From contig BDSL01000036.1 in assembly GCA_003116995.1 (NCBI GenBank), positions 1 through 64,000 of the forward strand: a DNA stretch of 64,000 bases, given 5' to 3'. The DNA comes from Yamagishiella unicocca (taxonomy: Eukaryota > Chlorophyta > Chlorophyceae > Chlamydomonadales > Volvocaceae). Positions 10,835 to 21,100 of this stretch are shown here, one piece after another (position 1 is the stretch's first letter; every line of letters starts with the position of its first letter). Below the pieces are notes generated by a model. That model saw nothing but the letters and a program-made list of their open reading frames with translations, had not been told where the DNA came from and made no database searches. Position numbers and translations under genes: made by a program.

Positions 10835-12614
10835 AAGGTTGACACGCCAATAGGTATAATCGTAATATTTGTGTCAGCACGTCACTGCACGTCTTGGGAT
10901 CAGTGCTGTGGATAGACAATCCACACGGCCACATCTCGCCACCGTCAAATGTGATCCAATTTAAGCATCGGGGAGATACCGGTACGAGGAATATGCCCCG
11001 CGCAGTAATTAGTAAGCACAAGTGCGGCAACTCGGCCGCCAGATAACTCCACCAATGAGCAACGTGTGCGTGTGCGCATTGGGCCGCTCGCTACACGCCA
11101 GGGCATGGGTCGTGGCTCCGCCGCTGTGTGCTGGTTGGTGGCTCAAAATTCACGGACATATAAACCGCGCCTAGGCATCGGGCAAATTTAGCCGCGTAAG
11201 CAGCATCAGCAGCTGAAGCCGAGGCAGTAGGACTCCGCTGCTGACAGCTCTCTGCCCTGCGACGCGGGGCCGCCCCGGTTGCTCCTCTTGGCTGCGATGC
11301 AGCGGAGTTCGAAGTCTGTGACCCCAATCCACCAATCTGATGCTGCGGTGGAGGATGGCGCCCCCCGCGCCGTCAGCAGAGGCGCCACAGGGCTGCCGCC
11401 AGGCTCGCCTTGCTGCTGCTGGACACCATTCACATTCAAGAGGGGCCCGTATCCTTGGCCTCACCACACGACAGCCGGGGCTGAACCCAGCAGACGCCCC
11501 CCAAGGGCACAGGAAAGCCTCGAAAAGCACAGGGACGCCGGGCGAGCCCATGACAGGCGGGAGCACCCACACCTATACCGCACCGCAAGACAAGCCAGCG
11601 CGAGGATCAGCAGACGCCCCAAAAGGCACAGCAGTGCCGTGCCCAAGAGGGCGGGGCGCCGACAAAAAACACCCCCGCCCACATTGCCACGGAGCAAATC
11701 CCAGACGGAGACTGACGGAGGGTCTGACGCAGCCTGGGATTTGCATAGTGGGAAAACCTACTGTGCTCAGCGTTTCCAGCAACCACAAAGGAAAGCGGGG
11801 CCGGCAGACGCGATGCTGCGATGAACTTTCTTCGTGGCGCGATCCGCAACTCGCAGCAGACCGTGCCTTCCATTGCTCAGGGTGCTCTGGACGAGCAGCG
11901 GATCCGAAAAAGAGCCCTTCTCGGCAGGTGTTAGCGAACGACAGAACCGTTGACCTGGTCAGACCTGGTTGCGCGGGACCTTGCGCCCGAGCCTCAATCG
12001 ATGGAGCACCACGCCGCCTCGCAACCTCACAGCAAACGGCGTAGCGCTGGGGCGGCAATACTCGTCAGGTCGCATCGGACCTCTTGGCTGCTCTTGGTTG
12101 TCGGCGTCCATTAGCAACATCACCAAGATGCTTGCATCCACCACATCGCGGTGTAGTATTTCGCACACCGGCTTTTGAAGCCTCGTTGCGTTTGCCACAG
12201 GAGCCTTACGGGGTTCAAGATAACATCAGCTTCGGAAGTATTCCAGACACGTGTTTATTGCGCCTGGAATACCCATCCTCGCCGCCTGAAGTTTCCAATG
12301 CCAGAATGCGGCGGTTACAAAGGAGTCAGAATGACTGCAAGCGCGCAAGCGCAACCACGAGGGCCCGATGGGTCAGACCGCGACACAGCCAACGTCAGCC
12401 CATACTAACTGGTCACGTTGCGTCACTGCCCGCTTGCGCCGCTCCCTGCTCTTTGCCGTACCTCATGCTACAACAGAAAATTATGAGCCACATCAGCTTG
12501 CCGTGGGCCCATCCTTAGTCGGGCACGGTCGGGCCCGTGGGTCGCAATAAGGCGCCGTACTGAAATGACGCGGCGTAGAGCGCAACACCACTGTAACTGT
12601 TACTATTACCAAAA

Positions 12615-12623
12615 GGCGAATGC
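12615..12623. repeat. Left copy of 9-bp target-site duplication
   Basis: GGCGAATGC immediately precedes the transposon's left end and recurs exactly at 15961-15969 after its right end. The uninterrupted target is preserved in unit 2 at 17968, where the sequence reads straight through (GGCGAATGCGAGCAGAGG). Confidence 0.92.
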
Positions 12624-12635
12624 AGAGGGTATCAA

Positions 12636-12830
12636 GGGATTAGGATTGCCAAAAGGGTTGGTCCTGGGTTGGGGATTAGATTAGCCAAAGGGTGGGATTG
12701 GACTGTGCAACGGTAGGGATTCAACCTTCCAACGTCAGGGATTCAACCTTCCAACGGCAGGGATTGGATTGGCCGACGGCAGGGATTGGATTGGCCCGCG
12801 GTCGGGGTGGGGTTGGGGTCGTACGGGATA
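12636..12830. repeat. Left subterminal GGGATT array of the transposon
   Basis: At least seven degenerate units of 20-35 bp, each starting GGGATT followed by AGG, AGA, GGA or CAA (for example GGGATTCAACCTTCCAACG twice in a row at 12717-12756). All lie in the same direction on the plus strand. Confidence 0.85.
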
Positions 12831-13761
12831 CACATCGCTGGTTGGGAAGGGCATGAAGTGTTGGGGTAGCTGCGCTGTTGGCTGGATGGGCCGCAACACC
12901 AGGTCACATGACGAGGCCGTACTGGTCCATATTGTCATAGAGCTGCCCACAACCGGCTGCACCAGTAACGAGAGAAGTGCAACATGCATGGTTGGCCTAG
13001 GTGACACGGGTTTGCATAGTCAGATGCCATACCACTATGCCATACCAAAGTTACAGATCTGAATCTGCCCGGTCATACAGTTCAGGTGGCTGCCTCGACC
13101 AGACCATCCAGGCAAACCAGGACAACCCGTCCTCCTCTTCACGATGCATCATGGACCATCCCGTACCGTACCGCTGCACAGCAGCCTACAAAAACGAATC
13201 TAATACAAGCAGGCAGTAACGCGTGGAATGAAGTACATACCCATCTGGACTCAGCTGCCATGTCCTAGCAGTCTGGCCCAGTCCCTAAAAGGGAGTCTAA
13301 CAATTTGGCCGCCAGCATTATCCATTCCGACCCTGCAGTAAGCAAAAAAAATACATGGACACCCACAAGTGCACATCAAGTGCCAACTTGGTCCGACGCA
13401 CCGGGCGTGAGCGCCCATGCATTGTGGCCGGCTATTTGTCCTACCCTCCTAAACATCTGCGCAAACTTGGCGCCACTGTTTCCAAGGTACATTACCTCGC
13501 TGCCGTGCGGGTTTTGCACGCGGACTCCCCATCGCAAGCTCTCGTCCCCAGCCTCGGCCGCAGCGCGCAGCGGTTGAACACACGTCAGGCGCTCATCCAA
13601 AAAGCAATGCGGCCAGGCAAACACCGATCTGAACCATGTGTACCCCGCGCTCGCCTTCAGCTGCACTACCATCTGTTGTACAATCCCCGCCTTGTAATCT
13701 AGGATACATCGCTGCAGGAAAAGGCCCTGCAAACTTCACCCGTCATGGGTACCGAATGGCG

Positions 13762-13892
13762 GGTTCACAAACAGGTTCCCCGACCATGCGTTAGCTGCAT
13801 CTAAGCCATCATCCGCGGCATCAAAACGTTCACAAACAGGTTCCCCGACCATGCGTTAGCTGCATCTAAGCCATCATCCGCGGCATCAAAAA
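13762..13892. repeat. 66-bp tandem duplication inside the transposon
   Basis: The segment starting GTTCACAAACAGGTTCCCCG and ending GCGGCATCAAAA occurs twice in direct succession with essentially no change, indicating a recent slip or unequal exchange. Confidence 0.92.
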
Positions 13893-15744
13893 AACGCGCC
13901 GCTCCAACCCTGAAGTTGGCGTCGTGTGACGAACAGGGGTCCAGGCATCAGCGCCAGGTGTGGGCGCAGGGCTGGCAAGGGGATGACGGCTGGTACCGGC
14001 GCTGGGAGCTGGTTCCTGGTTGTCCGCCGTCCGCACTGCTGCGGGGTCGGCCATGCCCTGTGGCAGCGCCCATTGCTGCTGCTGCGCCCAGCGCGCTGAA
14101 AGGGGGCGCCAAGCCTACGAGCCTGCGCAGCTGCAGCTGTTGGTCCGGAGGCAGGAAGCGGCAGAGCAGGACAGCCTTGGCGGGCTCGCGTGCGCCAGCA
14201 AACAGGTTGGCAAGGTTGCCCTGCTTGCTGAACGCCCGCCAGCCGTTTAGTGGCGTGGCGTGCCGGTAACCGCTGACATCTGGCCAGGGTGCACTTGCAT
14301 CACCGGTGTCGAGGTCCCGCCTCTCACTTGAGCGTTCCTCCGCAGTTGTTGTACACGGCCAGCACCGAGTACGCCAGAAGTGAGCACTCACTGCGCCCAG
14401 CTCTGCCTATGTGGCCCAATAGCTCTGGACATACCTGCCGAAACAGACGGCAGGATAAATCGAAATTAGGTTCACTAAGAGCCTGGTACCACTACCGATA
14501 TGCACAAAAATCGCATTACTAGGCGCAATTCGATACCCTCTCCCGCTCTCTTACCTCCAATGGTATCAATCACATCATCGGGCGTTCGGACGCCGCTCTC
14601 CTCCAGCTGCCACGATCAAGAGGCCGGATTCGCGCAGGAAACTCGTGAGGACCGCCCCAAGGTTCGGCGACTTAGGCTCTCCACCCTGCGACATACGTAA
14701 TAAGTGGTATTGTAACTTACGGATGTCGCAGACCGCGGACAAACTGGGACAGAGGCATGGTCGGCGAAAATTCCCCGCCGATTTACCCTTTCCGCGAAGG
14801 CCTTGCGCTCTGTGTCTTCGGTGGTTACCTACGATGCAATGTACACGTTAGGCGAAGGCGCCGAGGCCGTGGCGACGAAAATGGGTTAGTGCACCAGTGG
14901 TGCACTCGGACACTGCCAGCAGACAAAGGCAGACTGCTCACATATTCCTCGCCATTATCTCCTTCCTCACGGACATCTCAAGTGCCCGACGACGTAGACT
15001 CCTCCGTCGAACCAGAAGAAGAACTCTCTGTCGAGGGGTCGCCTTCCGATTCCGAAGACGACCTGTCCGAGGAAGACATCGCTATCGTTTGAACGACCGC
15101 AGCACTCTAGCTATATGACTTCAGAGAATGGTGGTATAATAAGAGGAGGACAGGCGTCATTTAGTTCCCAACGTGTCAATCGTACACACGAACAGATGGA
15201 ATGGTGGTACAGCTGATAGTCCATGGCTCCCCATTCTCCTATACATATATACACGATCCGTAGACAACCTCCTTGTATGCGTTTCCTTTAGTTGCCTAGA
15301 CTGCCGTCATGTAACCCGACCTGCCTGCATCGGACCGAACGCCTGTGCGTTGTTTTTTTTTGCACCGGTGTTTAATGCGTGCTGGGGAAAGGAGGCGGGA
15401 TGGACCAAGATGGGCGGGAGGTGGGATGGTGCGGTGCCCCACGTAATGCATGGTGTTAAAAGTACCGTTGAGCGGGAGTGTTGGGGTTAGTGATTAGGGG
15501 TGCTACCTATTGACTGTCAACAGCCGTCTGTGCATCCTTGATCGCCGTTGCGGTCCGAGGAGGTGTTACATTGCCACCATTATCCGCGGCCACAACCACC
15601 AACTGTAAACTCCATCGAGGAAGGACTGCGCCTCTATAAGCAAGGCACGCAAGGCCCCTGGGAAGCGGAATCCTAGGGTGCGACACCAAAGGCAAATGAC
15701 ACCCGCCGTTTCTCACAGCTCCTTAGGGAATATTGTACACTCAC

Positions 15745-15948
15745 ACGGGCTGGGGACTGCTGCGGACCCGTGGGGATTGGGGATTTAAACCGCCACCTCG
15801 AGGGGATTCAACCCGGCGGGGGATTGCTGCGCTGGGGATTAGAACTCGCTTTGGAATTTGGGGCTTAGGGATTAAACCCGTCGGGGATTAGATTTCACGA
15901 GGGATTGCCGGACCAACTATTTTCGAGGATTGGGATTAGAACGACACT
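15745..15948. repeat. Right subterminal GGGATT array of the transposon
   Basis: About nine degenerate GGGATT units (GGGATTGGG, GGGATTTAAACC, GGGATTCAACCC, GGGATTAGAACTC and similar). They have the same plus-strand direction as the left array, so the arrays are direct, not inverted, relative to the TIRs. Confidence 0.85.
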
Positions 15949-16162
15949 TTGATACCCTCTGGCGAATGCGAGCAGAGGGGTACAGCATTATTCCACAGCC
16001 CAACACCGGCATCCTTGTAATTTTTGCTTGAGGATTCATCTGTTTGATTTGAGGTCCCGCGAGGTCCTTCCGGCAATCAAAGGCTCTTCGCGCGAAGGAG
16101 AGAGACCTACGCGCTATGCAGCTTCCGTCGCCTTCAAGGGCTTGCTGGCAACGAGCGCTCCA

Positions 16163-18169
16163 AGGTTGACACGCCAATAGGTATAATCGTAATATTTGTG
16201 TCAGCACGTCACTGCACGTCTTGGGATCATAGCTGTGGATAGGCAATCCACACGGCCACATCTCGCCACCGTCAAATGTGATCCAATTTAAGCATCGGGG
16301 AGATACCGGTACGAGGAATATGCCCCGCGCAGTAATTAGTAAGCACAAGTGCGGCAACTCGGCCGCCAGATAACTCCACCAATGAGCAACGTGTGCGTGT
16401 GCGCATTGGGCCGCTCGCTACACGCCAGGGCATGGGTCGTGGCTCCGCCGCTGTGCGCTGGTTGGTGGCTCAAAATTCACGGACATGTAAACCGCGCCTA
16501 GGCATCGGGCAAATTTAGCCGCGTAAGCAGCATCAGCAGCTGAAGCCGAGGCAGTAGGACTCCGCTGCTGACAGCTCTCTGCCCTGCGACGCGGGGCCGC
16601 CCCGGTTGCTCCTCTTGGCTGCGATGCAGCGGAGTTCGAAGTCTGTGACCCCAATCCACCGTCAGCAGAGGCGCCACAGGGCTGCCGCCAGGCTCGCCTT
16701 GCTGCTGCTGGACACCATTTACATTCAAGAGGGGCCCGTATCCTTGGCCTCACCACACGACAGCCGGGGCTGAACCCAGCAGACGCCCCCCAAGGGCACA
16801 GGAAAGCCTCGAAAAGCACAGGGACGCCGGGCGAGCCCATGACAGGCGGGAGCACCCACACCTATACCGCACCGCAAGACAAGCCAGCGCGAGGATCAGC
16901 AGACGCCCCAAAAGGCACAGTAGTGCCGTGCCCAAGAGGGCGGGGCGCCGACAAAAAACACCCCCGCCCACATTGCCACGGAGCAAATCCCAGACGGAGG
17001 GTCTGACGCAGCCTGGGATTTGCATAGTGGGAAAACTAAAACCGCCCGGATACATTTCCTTTAAGCCTCAGCGGCCAAAGGCAGAGGCTGCCACTCTTGT
17101 CCAGCCCCTACTGTGCTCAGCGTTTCCAGCAACCACAAAGGAAAGCGGGGCCGTCAGACGCGATGCTGCGATGAACTTTCTTCGTGGCGCGATCCGCAAC
17201 TCGCAGCAGACCGTGCCTTCCATTGCTCAGGGTGCTCTGGACGAGCAGCGGATCCGAAAAAGAGCCCTTCTCGGCAGGTGTTAGCGAACGACAGAACCGT
17301 TGACCTGGTCAGACCTGGTTGCGCGGGACCTTGCGCCCGAGCCTCAATCGATGGAGCACCACGCCGCCTCGCAACCTCACAGCAAACGGCGTAGCGCTGG
17401 GGCGGCAATACTCGTCAGGTCGCATCGGACCTCTTGGCTGCTCTTGGTTGTCGGCGTCCATTAGCAACATCACCAAGATGCTTGCATCCACCACATCGCG
17501 GTGTAGTAGTATTTCGCACACCGGCTTTTGAAGCCTCGTTGCGTTTGCCACAGGAGCCTTACGGGGTTCAAGATAACATCAGCTTCGGAAGTATTCCAGA
17601 CACGTGTTTATTGCGCCTGGAATACCCATCCTCGCCGCCTGAAGTTTCCAATGCCAGAATGCGGCGGTTACAAAGGAGTCAGAATGACTGCAAGCGCGCA
17701 AGCGCAACCACGAGGGCCCGATGGGTCAGACCGCGACACAGCCAACGTCAGCCCATACTAACTGGTCACGTTGCGTCACTGCCCGCTTGCGCCGCTCCCT
17801 GCTCTTTGCCGTACCTCATGCTACAACAGAAAATTATGAGCCACATCAGCTTGCCGTGGGCCCATCCTTAGTCGGGCACGGTCGGGCCCGTGGGTCGCAA
17901 TAAGGCGCCGTACTGAAATGACGCGGCGTAGAGCGCAACACCACTGTAACTGTTACTATTACCAAAAGGCGAATGCGAGCAGAGGGGTACAGCATTATTC
18001 CACAGCCCAACACCGGCATCCTTGTAATTTTTGCTTGAGGATTCATCTGTTTGATTTGAGGTCCCGCGAGGTCCTTCCGGCAATCAAAGGCTCTTCGCGC
18101 GAAGGAGAGAGACCTACGCGCTATGCAGCTTCCGTCGCCTTCAAGGGCTTGCTGGCAACGAGCGCTCCA
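16163..18169. repeat. Tandem duplication, unit 2 (uninterrupted)
   Basis: This 2,007-bp unit matches unit 1. Its last ~200 bp (17968-18169) also stand just left of it (15961-16162), which imitates a pair of 200-bp long terminal repeats. The simpler reading is a plain tandem duplication, since no third copy of that 200 bp precedes unit 1. The unit runs into the 5' region of the SnoaL-like gene, so it may contribute its promoter or leader. Confidence 0.85.
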
Positions 18170-21100
18170 GCAGCGCCCAGACCCACACGGTCCCACTCCT
18201 CGCGCCGCTTCGCTGTCGAGCTGCCCTAGGACCGCCTACGCTCGCACCTACTTTCCTGCGGCCCCGACCTCCTTTGCTATCACTCCAGCTAGAGCCGCTT
18301 CCAGCTCCGCCACCGCCCCCTCAGCCAGTGGCCAGCGCTGCCTCAGCCCCGGCGGCGCTCCATGCTACGCTCTCGCGCCTTGCCCTTTTCACCAACACCG
18401 CCACCATCGCCATCGCAACCGCTACCGCTGTCTTCTGCTACAAGGATGTTCTCGGCCCCACAGCAGAGGCACCAGCCCCAGACTGCCACAGGCCGCCCCC
18501 AGCCCGCTGTGCTCTGCCTCCGCGGCCGCAACTTCACCAGCGGCCGCCGATGTGCGAAGCCCGCCCGTAGTGTCCAGCCATGCGAGGGCGCGCCAGCGGC
18601 TTGTCCAATTCGCTGGTAGCCGTGCTGCTGGGTGGCGCGCACTTGTGATTGCCCGGTGGCAGGCCGCAGGGGAGGGCAGCGGGGGTGACATGCAGCAGCC
18701 GCAGCAGCAACAGCCGCAGCAGCAGCCGCAGCAGCAGCAGCAGCCGCAGCAGCAGCACGCGGGTGGCGGCAGCGGGCTGAACGGCTCGGAGATCCTGGCG
18801 GTAGCTGAGGAGTACGTGTGAGTCAGCTGCGCTATGGCGGGACGGAAGCTTGCGAGCAGCAGGGAGGGTCGGGAGCAACTCACCTCCCCCCGTCCCTCCC
18901 CTCGTATCGGTACCCGTGCCCCTGTCCGGGGCACCTCCGCACCACCCCAGCGCCCGCCGTCGCTCGCTGCTCCCTAGGCGGAATGCCCACGCGCCCCCAC
19001 GTGTGTCACCAGCTTCCCTCAAAATCGTTCGCCCGCCCGCCCGCGTACCTCCCCCTGCTGGCTGCAGCGATGCCTGGTGGCGCGGTGTGGCTCGGGGTGC
19101 GGACACATCGGCAGCGGTGCTCGCCCAGCTGGTGGCGACTGGGGAGGGGACGAGCGCCGGCGAAGGCGGGCTGGCGCTGATGCCGGACGGAGTGCTGCAC
19201 CGGCGGCCGCTGCGGGTAGGCCGTTGCTGCTGGGTGGCCCCCGGGCTGGGAGGAAGATCCGTGGATGCCAGAAAAAACCGTTTAGAACAGACGTTTTGAG
19301 ATGGGAGGGTGGGTGGGTGGGTTCGTTCCCTGCGGGGACGGATGCGGCGGCTGTACGGCGGCTGTACGGGGAGGCCTTCCTGGGGCGCCTATGGGTACTC
19401 CAATTCCGACCCCGCTGGACCCTCCTGCCCTGCGGCCTGTTAGCAGCCCAGACCTGCCTGACCAGAGCCGGTCCGTCCGGCCCCACACCTTTTATGCCCG
19501 AGGGGGCGTGCGATGGTCCGCTTGCGACGATGCCCCTCTGCGTCGTGTTTCTATGGCATGACCGCGCGGGGCGACCTTGTCCTGCCCACCCTGCCCACCG
19601 CATTGCACTGCACTGCATTTGCCGCACGGCACTGAACTTTGCGGCGCTGCGCTGCGCGGCACTGAACTTTGCGGCGCTGAGCTGCGCTGCGCGGCACCGC
19701 CCTGCAGGGTTACGAGGCGCTGATGGGGCAGCTGGCGGCCCAGCACGCCGAGTACCATCGAGTGCAGTACAGGCCGGTGACGAGGTGGGTTGCGGATGCA
19801 AGGAGACAGCGACAGCAGCAGCGACAGCAAGCAGAAGGAACTAACAACGTGCCCTGCTGCCCGAACTTCACTGCCGCCAACTCGTCTCCGCCTCCTGTTC
19901 TGCTCCTGCCCGTCACGCTACCGCGCATTGGTTTGTTTGTTTCTATGCGCCAGTTGCCATGGTTACCATGTCGTGTAACCGGGCCTTTTAACCAGGTCTT
20001 GTAACCAGGTCTTGTAACCAGGTCTTTGCGCTACCCTGCCTGCCGCAGCGCCGCCTCCCCCGCCTCCGGCTGCGGCTACGTGTTGGGCGAGTACCGCATG
20101 CAGGACGTGGGCGGACTGGCGGGCCACCCAGCAACCTTCAGGTGCCGGGGTACCATCCACTGGCAGGTCTCCGCTGCCCCGGCTGTAACACGAGTGCACA
20201 ACTGGCGCGTGTGTGGCTTGCGGACGGAAGATGGGATGTAGGGTATGAGAGGAGACCCGTGGGTCGGCACGCAGTGCCCCTACCCGTGAGATGCCTAGGG
20301 ACACTGCGATCGGAACGAAATGAGAAAAACATGACTCACGGCTCGGCGCCGAGTTATCCTCCCGTCCGACGCCTTCCTCCGCCCACCCCCATGCCCCCTC
20401 GTGCCGTACGGCGGGCGTACTCGCAGAGTCAGCCGCGGCTATTGCCTGTTTAAGCTCCGCGTGGACCCCGCCAGCCGCCGCATCAGCCGCGGATGGGTGC
20501 GGCGGCAGATGACTCAGGAGGAGCGGGACGAGAGGGTCTGGGTGCGTTCGTACATTACCCTAGCCGCCAGCCGCCAGCGAGCGGGGCAGTGCAGTGTGCG
20601 GTCACTGACGGGAGGGCGGGGCGGGGGGCGCTGTGGGGCGGTGGTTTCTGGCGATGGGGCGGTCTGGAAAGGGGCATACGGACCCTATCACGGCGGGGTC
20701 GAACGCCGCTTGGACCAGGCCTGCCTGCGATCCTGCCTACATGGGGCACACTGGCGGGTCGCACCCCAAATGGGACACGTAGGCGGGCTGCGGCATACTT
20801 CCGCTGCAGCGGGGATAGCAGGTCGAAGTGACAGTCTGTATTTACGTCATGCAGAATGTCAGACTGTCAGACTTGAGCGTGGCTGTGGCGGCGGCATGCA
20901 TGCATGCAGGACTCGGTGCACGTCTACCCCGCGCCCTTCCCGCTGGAGCGTCTGCACCTCACACGGGGCGGCAAGCCCGACCCACGGGTCATGGAGGAGG
21001 CGGCGTGCGCCTGGGTGGCGGCGCAGGCCAAGCAAGCGCCGCCACCAGCACCGGCGGCGGCGGCGGCAGGGGTACAGGAACGAGGCCAGGAGGGCAAGGA

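Larger units (their letters stand above)
12624..15960. mobile_element. 3,337-bp TIR DNA transposon with 9-bp TSD, probably non-autonomous
   Basis: The ends are AGAGGGTATCAA at 12624-12635 and its exact reverse complement at 15949-15960. The 9-bp duplication and the intact empty site in the neighbouring tandem copy define the insertion exactly. Inside each end lies an array of degenerate GGGATT-containing units. The interior (about 12840-15740) has only short reading frames. The longest plausible coding tail (14757-15092) ends in an acidic stretch rich in Glu/Asp/Ser, and no DDE transposase motif could be recognised. A 9-bp TSD suits Mutator-like elements; hAT elements normally give 8 bp. It is probably a non-autonomous or degenerate copy. 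Confidence 0.85.
10835..16162. repeat. Tandem duplication, unit 1 (10835-12623 plus 15970-16162), split by a transposon
   Basis: Removing 12624-15960 and one 9-bp target copy leaves about 1.98 kb that matches unit 2 (16163-18169) almost base for base. Visible differences are ~41 bp present only in unit 1 near 11331-11371, ~67 bp present only in unit 2 near 17037-17104, a small indel near 16998, and scattered substitutions. The left boundary, the unit 1/unit 2 junction and the right boundary all end in TCCA. No reading frame in the unit resembles a known protein. Confidence 0.85.

Noticed and set aside
15961..18169. LTR retrotransposon with 200-bp LTRs around 16163-17967
   Set aside because: The 200-bp direct repeats are explained by tandem duplication of a 2-kb unit. 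There are no gag/pol genes, primer-binding site or TG..CA ends, and no third copy left of unit 1.
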